From Bacteriovoracaceae bacterium UBA4096 (GTDB taxonomy: Bacteria > Bdellovibrionota > Bacteriovoracia > Bacteriovoracales > Bacteriovoracaceae), in contig DFXY01000011.1 of assembly GCA_002381945.1 (NCBI GenBank), forward strand, positions 1-39,417: a DNA stretch of 39,417 bases, read 5' to 3'. A program made the position numbers and the translations under genes. Positions 32,603 through 39,417 of the stretch are shown in pieces. Under the pieces are notes generated by a model. It was given only the letters and a program-made list of their open reading frames with translations. It had not been told where the DNA came from and searched no databases. The stretch's first letter is position 1; each line of letters begins with the position of its first letter.

Positions 32603-32875
32603 AATGAGCTCTTCATTTCGCGGACCTTTCATTCTGTAGGTTTTCCTCTTTTGGTCTCTCCTCAATTACTTAGAACAAGATCCCTCGGGCAAGTTGATCT
32701 GGCCCGTATCACCAAGGATCAACATGGCTGGTTACTCGAAATTGGTGAGGTTAAAAGTTCAACTGTCGGAGAAGAGCTTTTCCAGAGGCACCAAAAACTT
32801 CGTCTAACCGCTAGTCAAAAATTCCTTTCAGGATTATTCGGCCATCGTTCTCGACTCACTTCATTACTCAAGTAA
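32603..32875 (+). CDS. yraN: YraN-like (UPF0102) predicted nuclease, no clear start codon
   Basis: The reading frame after rnhB encodes a short match to the YraN family, a restriction-endonuclease-like fold: NELFISRTFHSVGFPLL, then RTRSLGQVDLARI where others have GEIDLI, then LEIGEVKSS with the E-x-K motif, then KLRLTASQKFLSG. The family fits the rplS-rnhB-yraN order known elsewhere. Homology seems to begin at the rnhB stop, but no ATG, GTG or TTG stands there. The nearest in-frame starts are ATG 32462, deep inside rnhB, and TTG 32651, which would remove the first helix. So the gene may use a rare start, be reached by +1 frameshift from rnhB, or be decaying. The coordinates mark the homologous part. 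Confidence 0.55.
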   Translation, partial: NELFISRTFHSVGFPLLVSPQLLRTRSLGQVDLARITKDQHGWLLEIGEVKSSTVGEELFQRHQKLRLTASQKFLSGLFGHRSRLTSLLK

Positions 32876-32904
32876 GAATTTGTGCTGCTTTTTAAAATTT
32901 AAGT

Positions 32905-32910
32905 TATAAG
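32905..32910 (+). promoter_or_regulatory. -10-like element for the second rnhB
   Basis: TATAAG ends 7 nt before the ATG at 32918, which lacks a Shine-Dalgarno. This position fits leaderless initiation. The matching -35 is poor. Confidence 0.3.
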
Positions 32911-32917
32911 TGTGAAG

Positions 32918-33631
32918 ATGATTGAATTAAAACTTGTGACCCAATTCCCCCAGGAAATTATTGCAGTCGATGAAGTCGGACGTTCACCTTTAAGTGGGCC
33001 TGTGGTCATTGGTGCTGTTCGATTGGTGGTTAGTGATCACACCTCACTGATTGGTCTTTTACGCTCACTCAGGCGATGTGGGGTGAAAGACTCAAAACAA
33101 CTTCCTCACGAGCAACGGATGAAGCTTCTGGGAAAATTCATGATTCAAAATCTTCCTTATCGGGAGAAGGGGATTTTCCTCTGGAAAGGGATTGAACTAA
33201 GTTTTATTACCTGGAATATGGATCATGATGTCATTGACCGGGAAAATATCTTTGCTGCATCGATGAGGGGAATGAAGGAGGCCGCAAATTTCCTCTCGGT
33301 GGGCGACAAATCTCAAACCACCGTTCTGATTGATGGGCAATCCAGGTTTAGATGGGAAACTGAACCCGCTGGCTGGAGAGAGATTCCTATTATCAAAGGT
33401 GATATCAAGTCATCACTGATAGGTCTGGCGTCAATTATAGCAAAAGAGAAGAGAGATAGCTGGATGAGACAGATGCATGAGAGCTATCCTCAATACGGAT
33501 TTATGACAAACTATGGATATCCCACTCGTGAGCATCGTCTGGCGATTGAAGAGCATGGGCCATGTCCCATTCACCGTCTGACTTTTAGTAAAGTGAAAGA
33601 GTTTATTCGAAAGACTGAAGAAGTCGGGTAA
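32918..33631 (+). CDS. Ribonuclease HII paralogue with altered GRG motif
   Basis: 237 residues from the ATG at 32918 (a GTG at 32912 would add two). It aligns to the first rnhB without a gap; 143 of the first 230 positions are identical by hand count. The catalytic acids are kept (D18, E19, D139, D162), as are KDSK and ASIIAKEKRD. But GRG is GRS (S23), KGDSKS is KGDIKS, and KHYGYPT is TNYGYPT (H198 to N). The GRG motif contacts the ribose 2'-OH at the cleavage junction, so substrate choice or activity may differ. Good conservation elsewhere argues against a pseudogene. Whether it is an RNase HII in function is open. Confidence 0.85.
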   Translation: MIELKLVTQFPQEIIAVDEVGRSPLSGPVVIGAVRLVVSDHTSLIGLLRSLRRCGVKDSKQLPHEQRMKLLGKFMIQNLPYREKGIFLWKGIELSFITWNMDHDVIDRENIFAASMRGMKEAANFLSVGDKSQTTVLIDGQSRFRWETEPAGWREIPIIKGDIKSSLIGLASIIAKEKRDSWMRQMHESYPQYGFMTNYGYPTREHRLAIEEHGPCPIHRLTFSKVKEFIRKTEEVG

Positions 33632-33675
33632 CTGTTTTTTTTGCAAAAAATCCAAAGATTCATTACTCTTAAGAT

Positions 33676-34152
33676 ATGAAAAAATCTTTTTGTACACTTC
33701 TGGTTGTTCTGTTCACTTTATCCCTGATGAAACCAAATGAGGCCCGCGCCGAAATTCCGGTCAAGGCGAAAGCTTTCATGACAATTGTGGGTTATGGAAC
33801 TGCTGGTGGTGCCCTGCTGGGTGCTGCTTCTCTGGCATTTGGTGGCTCTACCAGAAATATTGCTCAAGGTGCCTCTCTTGGTCTTTACGCCGGTGTTTTG
33901 TTCGGAACATATGTCTTAATCTCCCATCATCAAAAACGTTATGGTAGCTATGACGACAGGTCTTCTCCTTATCAGGATTCAAGTGATATTTATAGTGATG
34001 AGTATCGGGATGATGAGGGCGGTTCTTCTGACGCGGATTCAGGTCGCGGTGGTTTTTTTGAACGTTTTGAAGTCATTGAGCAGAAGTTTGCAAACAAAAG
34101 AGGAAGCAAAATGCCTCCTCTTAAGCTTAACTTATTTCAATATAATTTCTAG
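33676..34152 (+). CDS. Small secreted or membrane protein with glycine-zipper-like segments
   Basis: 158 residues. Signal MKKSFCTLLVVLFTLSLMKPNEARA|E. Then come two hydrophobic Gly/Ala-rich stretches (TIVGYGTAGGALLGAASLAFGG and ASLGLYAGVLFGTYVLIS) resembling glycine-zipper membrane pairs. A polar Ser/Asp/Tyr-rich segment (residues 90-135) and a basic end follow. No family recognised. No Shine-Dalgarno; TTGCAA (33641-33646), 17 nt, TACTCT (33664-33669) stands so that transcription could begin at the ATG. The stop overlaps the convergent STAS gene by 4 nt. Confidence 0.7.
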   Translation: MKKSFCTLLVVLFTLSLMKPNEARAEIPVKAKAFMTIVGYGTAGGALLGAASLAFGGSTRNIAQGASLGLYAGVLFGTYVLISHHQKRYGSYDDRSSPYQDSSDIYSDEYRDDEGGSSDADSGRGGFFERFEVIEQKFANKRGSKMPPLKLNLFQYNF

Positions 34153-34544
34153 TTTTCAAAAGTCTGATTACGATTTCCAAAACGAGTGTTGAGCTGGTCA
34201 ATGTCGTCATTGTCAAAGTTCATAAGCTCGGCCACATAATCGGCTTCATTTAAAGAGAAGAGACGGAAAATTTTCAGAAATTCCGGTTTTACATTGGAAA
34301 GACTGACATTGGCCTTACGTCCTTCTTTAATAAACTTAACTGTTTCCACGAAATGGCAGATTCCAGAGGAACCAACGAAGTCAATAGCACCTAAATCGAT
34401 AGTGATTTGTGAGTTAGGATTAGAGTTGGCGATATTTTGCAGCTCATTTCTGAGGGGAAGTGAATGATCGTAGTTTAAATCCCCCTGCATATGAACGATA
34501 ATGTTTCCATTAGCGTCTCGTAGAACATTGGCCTTCATACTCAT
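34149..34544 (-). CDS. STAS-domain protein (anti-sigma factor antagonist-like)
   Basis: 131 residues from the ATG at 34544, which has AAAGGAG 7 nt upstream; a 16-codon extension is unlikely. A STAS domain covers most of it: VHMQGDLNYDHSLPLRNEL, ITIDLGAIDFVGSSGICHFVETV with the phosphorylatable Ser at SS, and ANVSLSNVKPEFLKIFRLFSL. The C-terminal extension is acidic (MNFDNDDIDQLN). Such proteins switch anti-sigma/kinase partners; no kinase or phosphatase gene is adjacent, so the partner is elsewhere. Confidence 0.88.
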   Translation of the reverse strand: MSMKANVLRDANGNIIVHMQGDLNYDHSLPLRNELQNIANSNPNSQITIDLGAIDFVGSSGICHFVETVKFIKEGRKANVSLSNVKPEFLKIFRLFSLNEADYVAELMNFDNDDIDQLNTRFGNRNQTFEN

Positions 34545-34621
34545 GGGGTAGCTCCTTTTGGATGGTTCGGCGTTTCGCCAGTACTTGGACATTTTAGCAT
34601 GAGACTTAAAAGGGGTTTAGA

Positions 34622-35455
34622 GTGGGAAAAATCATTCTCTTAAATACACCAATCGGTAATCTAGGCGACCTGACGACCAGGGTTTCAGAAGCCTTAAAGA
34701 ACGGCACCCAGTTCGCCGTGGAAGACACTCGGGTATTTAAGGATCTTTTAAGTCATTTGGGTATCAGTCTGATTGGAAAAAGAATAGTTTCTTTGCACGA
34801 CCAGTCTGAAAGCGGGCAGGTTAACAAACTCATTGAAATGGCCCGGCATGAAGATCTTTATGTGGCCTCGGAAGCTGGCAGTCCAATTGTTTCTGATCCG
34901 GCCTATCCCTTAGTAGTTGCGGCCTATGAAAATGACATTAAAGTAGAGGCCTACTCGGGTGTATCTTCTCCTATTATGGCCTTAGAGTTGTCAGGTCTTC
35001 CGCCCATTCCTTTTCAATTTCATGGTTTTCTTCCACGTGAGAGCGGTAAAAGGGCCAAAATCTTTACGGAAGTGGGTTACGGGACTCATATCTTTTTTGA
35101 GGCCCCCACCAGAGTTGAAGAAACCTTGGATGAACTGGCCGAACTTAGGCCGGAAGCAGAACTGGCCATTGTCCGTGAACTGTCCAAGAAGTTTGAGCAA
35201 GTCATGAAATTAAAAGCGGGTGAGTGGCCTCAAAAGAAAAAAGACATCAACTTCAAAGGGGAATTTGTTTTCCTTTTTCATAACAAAGAGTCCAAAAGCG
35301 GCCTTTCGGGAGAACTTAAAACTCTTGCCCAGGAAATAATGGACAGTGGCGCCACCCCTAAGCAACTCTCTAAACTTCTGGGAGTGATTCTTGACCGTCC
35401 AACTAAGGAAATTTACACCGAATTAAATCGGCAAAAGAAGGGCGGACAGGAGTAG
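34622..35455 (+). CDS. rsmI: 16S rRNA (cytidine(1402)-2'-O)-methyltransferase RsmI
   Basis: 277 residues, GTG start behind AAAGGGG. Tetrapyrrole-methylase fold with LLNTPIGNLGDLTTRVSEAL, AVEDTRVFKDLL, VASEAGSPIVSDPAYPLV (SEAG where many have SDAG), VEAYSGVSSPIMALELSGLP, FHGFLPRESGKR, FFEAPTRVEETLDEL and IVRELSKKFE. It 2'-O-methylates C1402 in the decoding centre with RsmH. The loose clustering with rnhB and yraN recalls the yraN-rsmI neighbourhood of enterics. Confidence 0.96.
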   Translation: MGKIILLNTPIGNLGDLTTRVSEALKNGTQFAVEDTRVFKDLLSHLGISLIGKRIVSLHDQSESGQVNKLIEMARHEDLYVASEAGSPIVSDPAYPLVVAAYENDIKVEAYSGVSSPIMALELSGLPPIPFQFHGFLPRESGKRAKIFTEVGYGTHIFFEAPTRVEETLDELAELRPEAELAIVRELSKKFEQVMKLKAGEWPQKKKDINFKGEFVFLFHNKESKSGLSGELKTLAQEIMDSGATPKQLSKLLGVILDRPTKEIYTELNRQKKGGQE

Positions 35456-35459
35456 TGGC

Positions 35460-35488
35460 TTGAGGAATATTTTTAAACACTTTACAAT
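35460..35488 (+). promoter_or_regulatory. Promoter of the cyclic-nucleotide phosphodiesterase gene, leaderless
   Basis: TTGAGG (35460-35465), exactly 17 nt, TACAAT (35483-35488). The tandem ATG codons are at 35492 and 35495, 4 and 7 nt after the -10, at the expected transcription start. There is no Shine-Dalgarno. Confidence 0.6.
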
Positions 35489-35491
35489 AAA

Positions 35492-36259
35492 ATGATGAAA
35501 ATACAGGTTCTTGGTGGTCATGGTGGTTTGGCAAAAGGTTTTTCAACCACATCATTTTTGATCGATGAAAAACTTTTAATTGATGCTGGATCAGTTGCCG
35601 GGGCCTTGACGATTGAGCAGCAGACACAGATAGATCATATCTTGATTTCCCATTGTCATTTAGATCATATTAAAGACCTGGCCTTTATTTCTGATAACTG
35701 TTTTGGATTAAAAGGCAAACCTTTTGAAGTTTACACTCACAAGACAGTAAAAAAAATCATCAAGGATCATTTTCTAAATGATATTATCTGGCCCGACTTT
35801 ACGTTATTACCAGACGATAAAAATCCGACCATGTCCATTCATGCTGTGGATGAAGAAAAGTGCTTTCAATTAGCAGATTATAAAATTACCCCGGTAAAAG
35901 TGAACCACGCTTACGATGCCATGGGCTTTATAATTGAAAAGGGTGAGATAAGTGTTCTTTTCACTTTGGACACAGGTCCAACTGATCGCATCTGGGAGCT
36001 GGCCTTGAAAGTCAAAAATTTAAAGGCCATTTTTACTGAAGTGAGTTTTCCTAATCATCTGAAAAAAGTCGCTGAAATTTCTGATCACCATACTCCTGAA
36101 TCCATTGAGCAAGAAATCACCAAGATGCCTCCTGAAATTCCTATCATTTTAACCCATCTAAAGCCTAATTACCGGGATGAGATTTTGAAAGAAATGAAAG
36201 GCATCGGTCAGGGGCGGGTGAAGGTGCTGGAAAAAGACGGCGAAGTTTTTAACTTCTAA
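35492..36259 (+). CDS. Class II cyclic-nucleotide phosphodiesterase-like metallo-hydrolase
   Basis: 255 residues, metallo-beta-lactamase fold. The metal site is ISHCHLDHIKDLAF (H54, H56, D58, H59), with later ligands in VKVNHAYDAMGF, LFTLDTGPTDR and ILTHLKPNYR. The HxHLDH-x-x-L form and the FTEVSFPNHL block are characteristic of class II 3',5'-cyclic nucleotide phosphodiesterases (yeast PDE1 family), so hydrolysis of cAMP or cGMP is the best guess. A generic MBL-fold phosphodiesterase is the alternative. The stop TAA touches the left end of the second inverted-repeat element. Confidence 0.85.
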   Translation: MMKIQVLGGHGGLAKGFSTTSFLIDEKLLIDAGSVAGALTIEQQTQIDHILISHCHLDHIKDLAFISDNCFGLKGKPFEVYTHKTVKKIIKDHFLNDIIWPDFTLLPDDKNPTMSIHAVDEEKCFQLADYKITPVKVNHAYDAMGFIIEKGEISVLFTLDTGPTDRIWELALKVKNLKAIFTEVSFPNHLKKVAEISDHHTPESIEQEITKMPPEIPIILTHLKPNYRDEILKEMKGIGQGRVKVLEKDGEVFNF

Positions 36260-36503
36260 ATTGTTCGCAGACAACTGAGGATATTTTTTATCATCGCATA
36301 AGATGTTTTTTCAAAGAGTTTGATTATTTTTTTAAAAAATAGTTTTAGTAAAAGCTTAAAATAAATGGATCAATTATAATTGATCCTTGAGACGGCCATA
36401 AGAATCCATATAGATGATTCCAGGTTTCTATTCTGAAACAGAAAGTGAATGTTGTTTAAGAATTTCAAGCGCTTTTAAAATCCCCAGTTATCTGCGAACA
36501 ATT
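36259..36503. repeat. MITE-like inverted-repeat element, copy 2 (245 bp)
   Basis: Same ends and same order of conserved blocks as the copy at 5629-5875. The left end begins AATTGTTCGCAGACAAC, the right end is its complement ending CTGCGAACAATT, and 22 of 24 terminal bases match each other. An internal near-palindrome GGATCAATTATAATTGATCC (36369-36388) is unique to this copy. It again fills exactly the space between two converging genes. Confidence 0.75.
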
Positions 36504-38370
36504 ATTTGATTCCAACGGCGGATGTATCACTGGTTCCCCGGATAGGGATCTGAGGTGCAGCATTTCCTGTATTTCCCCTAGGGCCTGAGGGTGCCTTCGC
36601 CAACATGTCAATTGTGGTACACTTTTCGAATTTCTTATCACCCTTACTGATTTCTCCGCAAACATCGTAATTAACAGTTGAACGCGCTTGAGTGATCTCC
36701 AATTGATCCCGTGATACTTCTGTTGGTACAGCTGTCTGAGGTACTTCTGCCGGTGTCTCTTCTTCTCCGGCCAGGGTGATTTCAGATTTCGGAGTCGTTT
36801 TTGAATCAGTTTTCCAGCCTTCTACTGGTTTATAGTCACCGTTATTCTTAAAGAACCATCTGAAGGCCCAACCTTGATTAGGTTCGCTGATGGTTGCTGT
36901 GACTTTATAACTTAGTTTACCATTTTCTTTCTTGGCCACTTCCAGAGTTGGAGGAGTTTCATCAACCACCGGTTCTTCTTTAGGCTTAGATTCAACTATA
37001 CACTCTAAATTGACTTTCTCTGATCCAACTGTTCCTGAAACCTTAAGGGTAATTGGTTCAGATGAGGATACTTCTTTTAAGGCTTCTTTAAATTCAACAG
37101 CGGCACCTTCTGAATCAGTGACCTCATATTGACAAGATTGGGAGGCTTCTGCTTCACCTTCTTTAGTCTCAGAAGTGCTACAGGTTGCATTTTTACAAAG
37201 ATACTCTTTCTTCTTCACCGGTTCTTCAACTTTAACTTCGGGTTTCTCAACTGGTGGTGTGACTTCAGCTTTTTTTACCGGAACGCCACCACAGAACTTG
37301 GTGTATTCTTCCGGAGTATTCGACTGAATGTTGATGACAAAGTTTTTGTAATAATCTCTGATCTGTGAAGGTGATGAGGTCGAGCGGTCAAACTTATCTT
37401 TAGCATATTCTCTGATCTTTTCAAACACAGTGGTATCCATTGCAAATTTTGGATCTTCACAGATGGTGGTTTCGGCCATCATTTCCATCATCCCATAACA
37501 GGTTTGATGGGGTTGCATGTACTTGAGGTAATCCTTGTTGATATTATTTTTCGGATCAACACAGATACATGATTTAAAGATAAGCTGCTGGACACTTTGA
37601 TAGATCTCTGGTTTTTCAGAGAGTGCCTTTCTTAAATAACTAAGTCTGCTTTCAACCGAATCCTGATCAGGAGCTGATTTCTCTTCGAGCGCCGCTCTCA
37701 TGCAGTACAAAGATGAGTTATCGGCCTGATTCACTCCTGAAGAGCTTACACCGGCATCAACACAGAAGAGAGTGTTGTCGGATTGTTTTTTATAGCCAAA
37801 AACCACGGGATTGCAGGTAATTTTATTTTTTCCCATGCAGTTCTTTGCGGAAGCATAGGCGAGGGTTTCTGCCGGATAACTTGTGGCAGGAATGCCGTCA
37901 TTAATATGATTGGGATGAATACATAAAGATCTTTTCGTTGTGGAGCCGTCAGCAAGCTTAACACCCTTAAGTGACATGCGTGAAATCCAGCCACCATAAA
38001 TGCACATCTCTGGCTTTTTCAAAAGATTATTAAAGTCATTGGCTATGCCTGCAAAATCCTTTGCCGATCTGGTAGTCGGAAGTGCTAAGGGTTTGACCTC
38101 AGCGGCATGGGCCGAGGAGATGAGGAGAGATTTAAGTTCATTTAAAATTTTTGAATAACGACGTAATTTTTTCTGATCAGGGTTTCGGGAGACAAGTTCT
38201 TTTTCATACTTGGACTCAAGCTCCACCACCATTTCCATAGTCTTGATAATGAAGGCATTCTTTTGAGCATCTGACTGATGAACAAATTCCGCATGAGTAT
38301 AGAGAGTTCGCGCTGACGAACTAAAACTCATTAAGCTTATGCTAATAATTAACAGCGAAATTTTGAACAT
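36502..38370 (-). CDS. Secreted multidomain cysteine-rich protein (622 residues)
   Basis: Signal MFKISLLIISISLMSFSSSA|R, with AAGGTAGG upstream. Residues 25-95 are helical and basic. Residues about 120-365 hold many cysteines (KPEMCIYGGW, SLCIHPNH, NCMGKNKITCNP, LFCVDAG, SCICVDP, TICEDP, KFCGGVP). A Pro/Lys/Glu/Val linker (about 367-390) follows. Two beta-rich, possibly Ig-like segments come next (YLCKNATC...SCQYEVTDSEG, and PPTLEVAKKENGKLSYKVTATI...WAFRWFFKNNGDY). The tail is Pro/Gly/Asn-rich (SGPRGNTGNAAPQ). No family recognised. It is probably periplasmic or surface-exposed. The last codons abut the inverted-repeat element. Confidence 0.78.
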   Translation of the reverse strand: MFKISLLIISISLMSFSSSARTLYTHAEFVHQSDAQKNAFIIKTMEMVVELESKYEKELVSRNPDQKKLRRYSKILNELKSLLISSAHAAEVKPLALPTTRSAKDFAGIANDFNNLLKKPEMCIYGGWISRMSLKGVKLADGSTTKRSLCIHPNHINDGIPATSYPAETLAYASAKNCMGKNKITCNPVVFGYKKQSDNTLFCVDAGVSSSGVNQADNSSLYCMRAALEEKSAPDQDSVESRLSYLRKALSEKPEIYQSVQQLIFKSCICVDPKNNINKDYLKYMQPHQTCYGMMEMMAETTICEDPKFAMDTTVFEKIREYAKDKFDRSTSSPSQIRDYYKNFVINIQSNTPEEYTKFCGGVPVKKAEVTPPVEKPEVKVEEPVKKKEYLCKNATCSTSETKEGEAEASQSCQYEVTDSEGAAVEFKEALKEVSSSEPITLKVSGTVGSEKVNLECIVESKPKEEPVVDETPPTLEVAKKENGKLSYKVTATISEPNQGWAFRWFFKNNGDYKPVEGWKTDSKTTPKSEITLAGEEETPAEVPQTAVPTEVSRDQLEITQARSTVNYDVCGEISKGDKKFEKCTTIDMLAKAPSGPRGNTGNAAPQIPIRGTSDTSAVGIK

Positions 38371-38507
38371 GGTCCTACCTTAGAGAACTTATCGGAAACT
38401 CCTGCCATTTCCTTTATTTTAGATTAAACGCTAACAGCACTTTCCATAGGATCAAATTGATGAATCTGATACCAGGGATAGTGATATTAGAGGTTTGGAG
38501 CAACTAA

Positions 38508-38579
38508 ATGAATAAAGTAAAGGGCTCTGTGAGATTCCTTTGCCCAAGGAAAATGGCATTTTCCTTCTCAAACCCTTAA
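38508..38579 (+). CDS. Possible 23-residue leader peptide upstream of accD
   Basis: ATG at 38508 with GGAG 7 nt upstream, stop TAA at 38577-38579, 50 nt before accD. The peptide starts MNKVKGSVRFLCPRK. The ORF covers two mutually exclusive hairpins, which is the layout of translation-coupled attenuators. A chance ORF of this size is quite possible. Confidence 0.35.
   Translation: MNKVKGSVRFLCPRKMAFSFSNP
38535..38566 (+). promoter_or_regulatory. Two competing hairpins in the accD leader
   Basis: TTCCTT (38535-38540) can pair with AAGGAA (38546-38551). Alternatively AAGGAAAAT (38546-38554) pairs perfectly with ATTTTCCTT (38558-38566) over a GGC loop. Both use the same middle segment, so only one can form at a time. 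Confidence 0.4.
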
Positions 38580-38629
38580 TTTTCGGTCTAAGATGGTTTT
38601 TTTAAATTTACAAAAATGGAAGGGTTACA

Positions 38630-39417
38630 ATGGGCTGGTTTCATCAGGTCAAAAATCCAAAGTTAAAAAACGTTAAAAAACTTGTTTCAAACACTCCAGT
38701 AGGATTATGGAAAAAATGTAATCAGTGCGGTGAAATACTTCAAACTGAGAAGCTTGAAGAAAACCTGAACGTTTGTCCGGTTTGTGACTACCACTACCGG
38801 ATTTCTGCTTATGAGCGAATTGCGGTCATGACAGATGAGAACAGTTTTGAAGAGATCAGTCCTGATCTCATTTCTAATAATCCTCTTCAGTTCCAGGATA
38901 AATTACCTTACGTTCAAAGACTCCAGAACGCCATCAAGACAACAGGAATTAAAGATACTACAGTCTGTGGTACGGCCACTATTGATGGAAAACCAGTGGC
39001 CATGGCCGTTATGGATTTTCGTTTTATGGGTGGCTCGATGGGAGTTGTCACTGGAGAAAAAGTCGCTTTGGCCATGGATATCGGATACGATAAAAAAATT
39101 CCAGTCATTGTTGTGTCTTGCTCTGGTGGAGCCCGGATGCAGGAAGGGATTCTTTCGCTTATGCAAATGGCCAAGACTTCGGCTTCCAGGTCACGCTTGA
39201 AAAATGCCGGTATTCCTTATATCTCTATGCTGACAGATCCAACAACAGGTGGTGTGGCCGCTAGCTTCGCTATGCTGGGTGATCTTAATATTTCTGAGCC
39301 TAAGGCATTGATTGGTTTTGCTGGCCCTCGAGTTATTGAACAATCAATCCGTCAGACTCTACCGGAAGGCTTTCAGCGTTCTGAGTTTTTAAGAGATCAT
39401 GGTTTCATTGACCGAAT
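38630..39417 (+). CDS. accD: Acetyl-CoA carboxylase carboxyltransferase subunit beta (3' end outside window)
   Basis: 262 codons are visible before the window ends. The N-terminal zinc ribbon is C30-N-Q-C33 and C49-P-V-C52. The carboxyltransferase core has FRFMGGSMGVVTGEKVALAMD, VVSCSGGARMQEGILSLMQMAKTS, SMLTDPTTGGVAASFAMLGD and GFAGPRVIEQSIRQTLPEGFQRSEFL, all standard AccD. It moves the carboxyl group from biotin to acetyl-CoA, giving malonyl-CoA, in complex with AccA. GGAAGGG lies 4-5 nt before the ATG at 38630. Confidence 0.98.
   Translation, partial: MGWFHQVKNPKLKNVKKLVSNTPVGLWKKCNQCGEILQTEKLEENLNVCPVCDYHYRISAYERIAVMTDENSFEEISPDLISNNPLQFQDKLPYVQRLQNAIKTTGIKDTTVCGTATIDGKPVAMAVMDFRFMGGSMGVVTGEKVALAMDIGYDKKIPVIVVSCSGGARMQEGILSLMQMAKTSASRSRLKNAGIPYISMLTDPTTGGVAASFAMLGDLNISEPKALIGFAGPRVIEQSIRQTLPEGFQRSEFLRDHGFIDR

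Larger units (their letters stand above)
38371..38629. other. Divergent intergenic region between the secreted-protein gene and accD
   Basis: 259 nt without a conventional gene. It must hold promoters for both directions, but I see no convincing -35/-10 pair. The accD-proximal half contains the candidate uORF and competing hairpins listed separately. Confidence 0.5.

Noticed and set aside
32604..32639. ATG at 32604 as the start of yraN
   Set aside because: It reads in the third frame and stops after 11 codons; it does not reach the YraN-like frame.
38835..39200. 121-codon forward ORF near the right edge
   Set aside because: Out of frame with accD, whose zinc ribbon and carboxyltransferase motifs occupy the other frame from 38630 to the window end.

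Overview
The window reads as chromosomal DNA of a Gram-negative bacterium, most likely of the Bdellovibrionota (Bacteriovorax/Peredibacter-like); the phylum is my inference. The grounds are a BamB-type assembly lipoprotein behind a YfgM-type TPR protein, many short lipoprotein signal peptides ending in V-S-C or V-A-C, large secreted cysteine-rich proteins of no known family, a rpsP-khpA-rimM-trmD core with rplS-rnhB close by, and a complete menaquinone operon. Gene density is high, with many ATGA-type overlaps. I found no tRNA, rRNA, CRISPR array, phage or transposase gene.

Layout. 1-6678: envelope and export genes (YfgM/BamB pair, a secreted M14 carboxypeptidase whose ribosome binding site is locked in a strong stem-loop, an EVE-domain protein, three lipoproteins, a secreted protein). 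6751-7113: a 38-residue basic peptide, a terminator, and a palindrome-rich gap. 7112-15730: a reverse-strand block with a desaturase, an acyl-CoA thioesterase, a giant 1726-residue cysteine-rich lipoprotein and a 658-residue helical secreted protein. 15885-18214: SDR oxidoreductase, tRNA-dihydrouridine synthase, HAD phosphatase. 18207-21619: ffh, rpsP, khpA, rimM, trmD. 21661-29840 (reverse): nine tightly packed genes aroF-ubiE-menB-menF-menD-menH-menA-menC-menE, which lead from shikimate-pathway entry to menaquinone. 29986-33631: COG4752-type RNA methyltransferase, rplS, a beta-barrel-like protein, and two RNase HII genes with a YraN-like gene between them. 33676-36259: small membrane protein, STAS protein, rsmI, class II cyclic-nucleotide phosphodiesterase. 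36502-38370: a secreted cysteine-rich protein. 38630 to the end: accD, cut by the window edge, behind a leader that holds a possible uORF and two competing hairpins.

Most unusual: (1) two 245-247 bp copies of an element with near-perfect terminal inverted repeats, each filling exactly the stop-to-stop gap between converging genes; (2) a tandem RNase HII duplication, 143 of 230 positions identical by hand count, in which the second copy keeps the acidic catalytic residues but has GRS instead of GRG; (3) an 18-bp stem that buries the Shine-Dalgarno of the carboxypeptidase gene; (4) a gap at 6925-7113 with a consensus -35, a perfect 16-bp palindrome and a terminator but no gene; (5) the accD leader. 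Several genes without a Shine-Dalgarno have promoter-like hexamers placed so that transcription would begin at the start codon, which suggests leaderless mRNAs.
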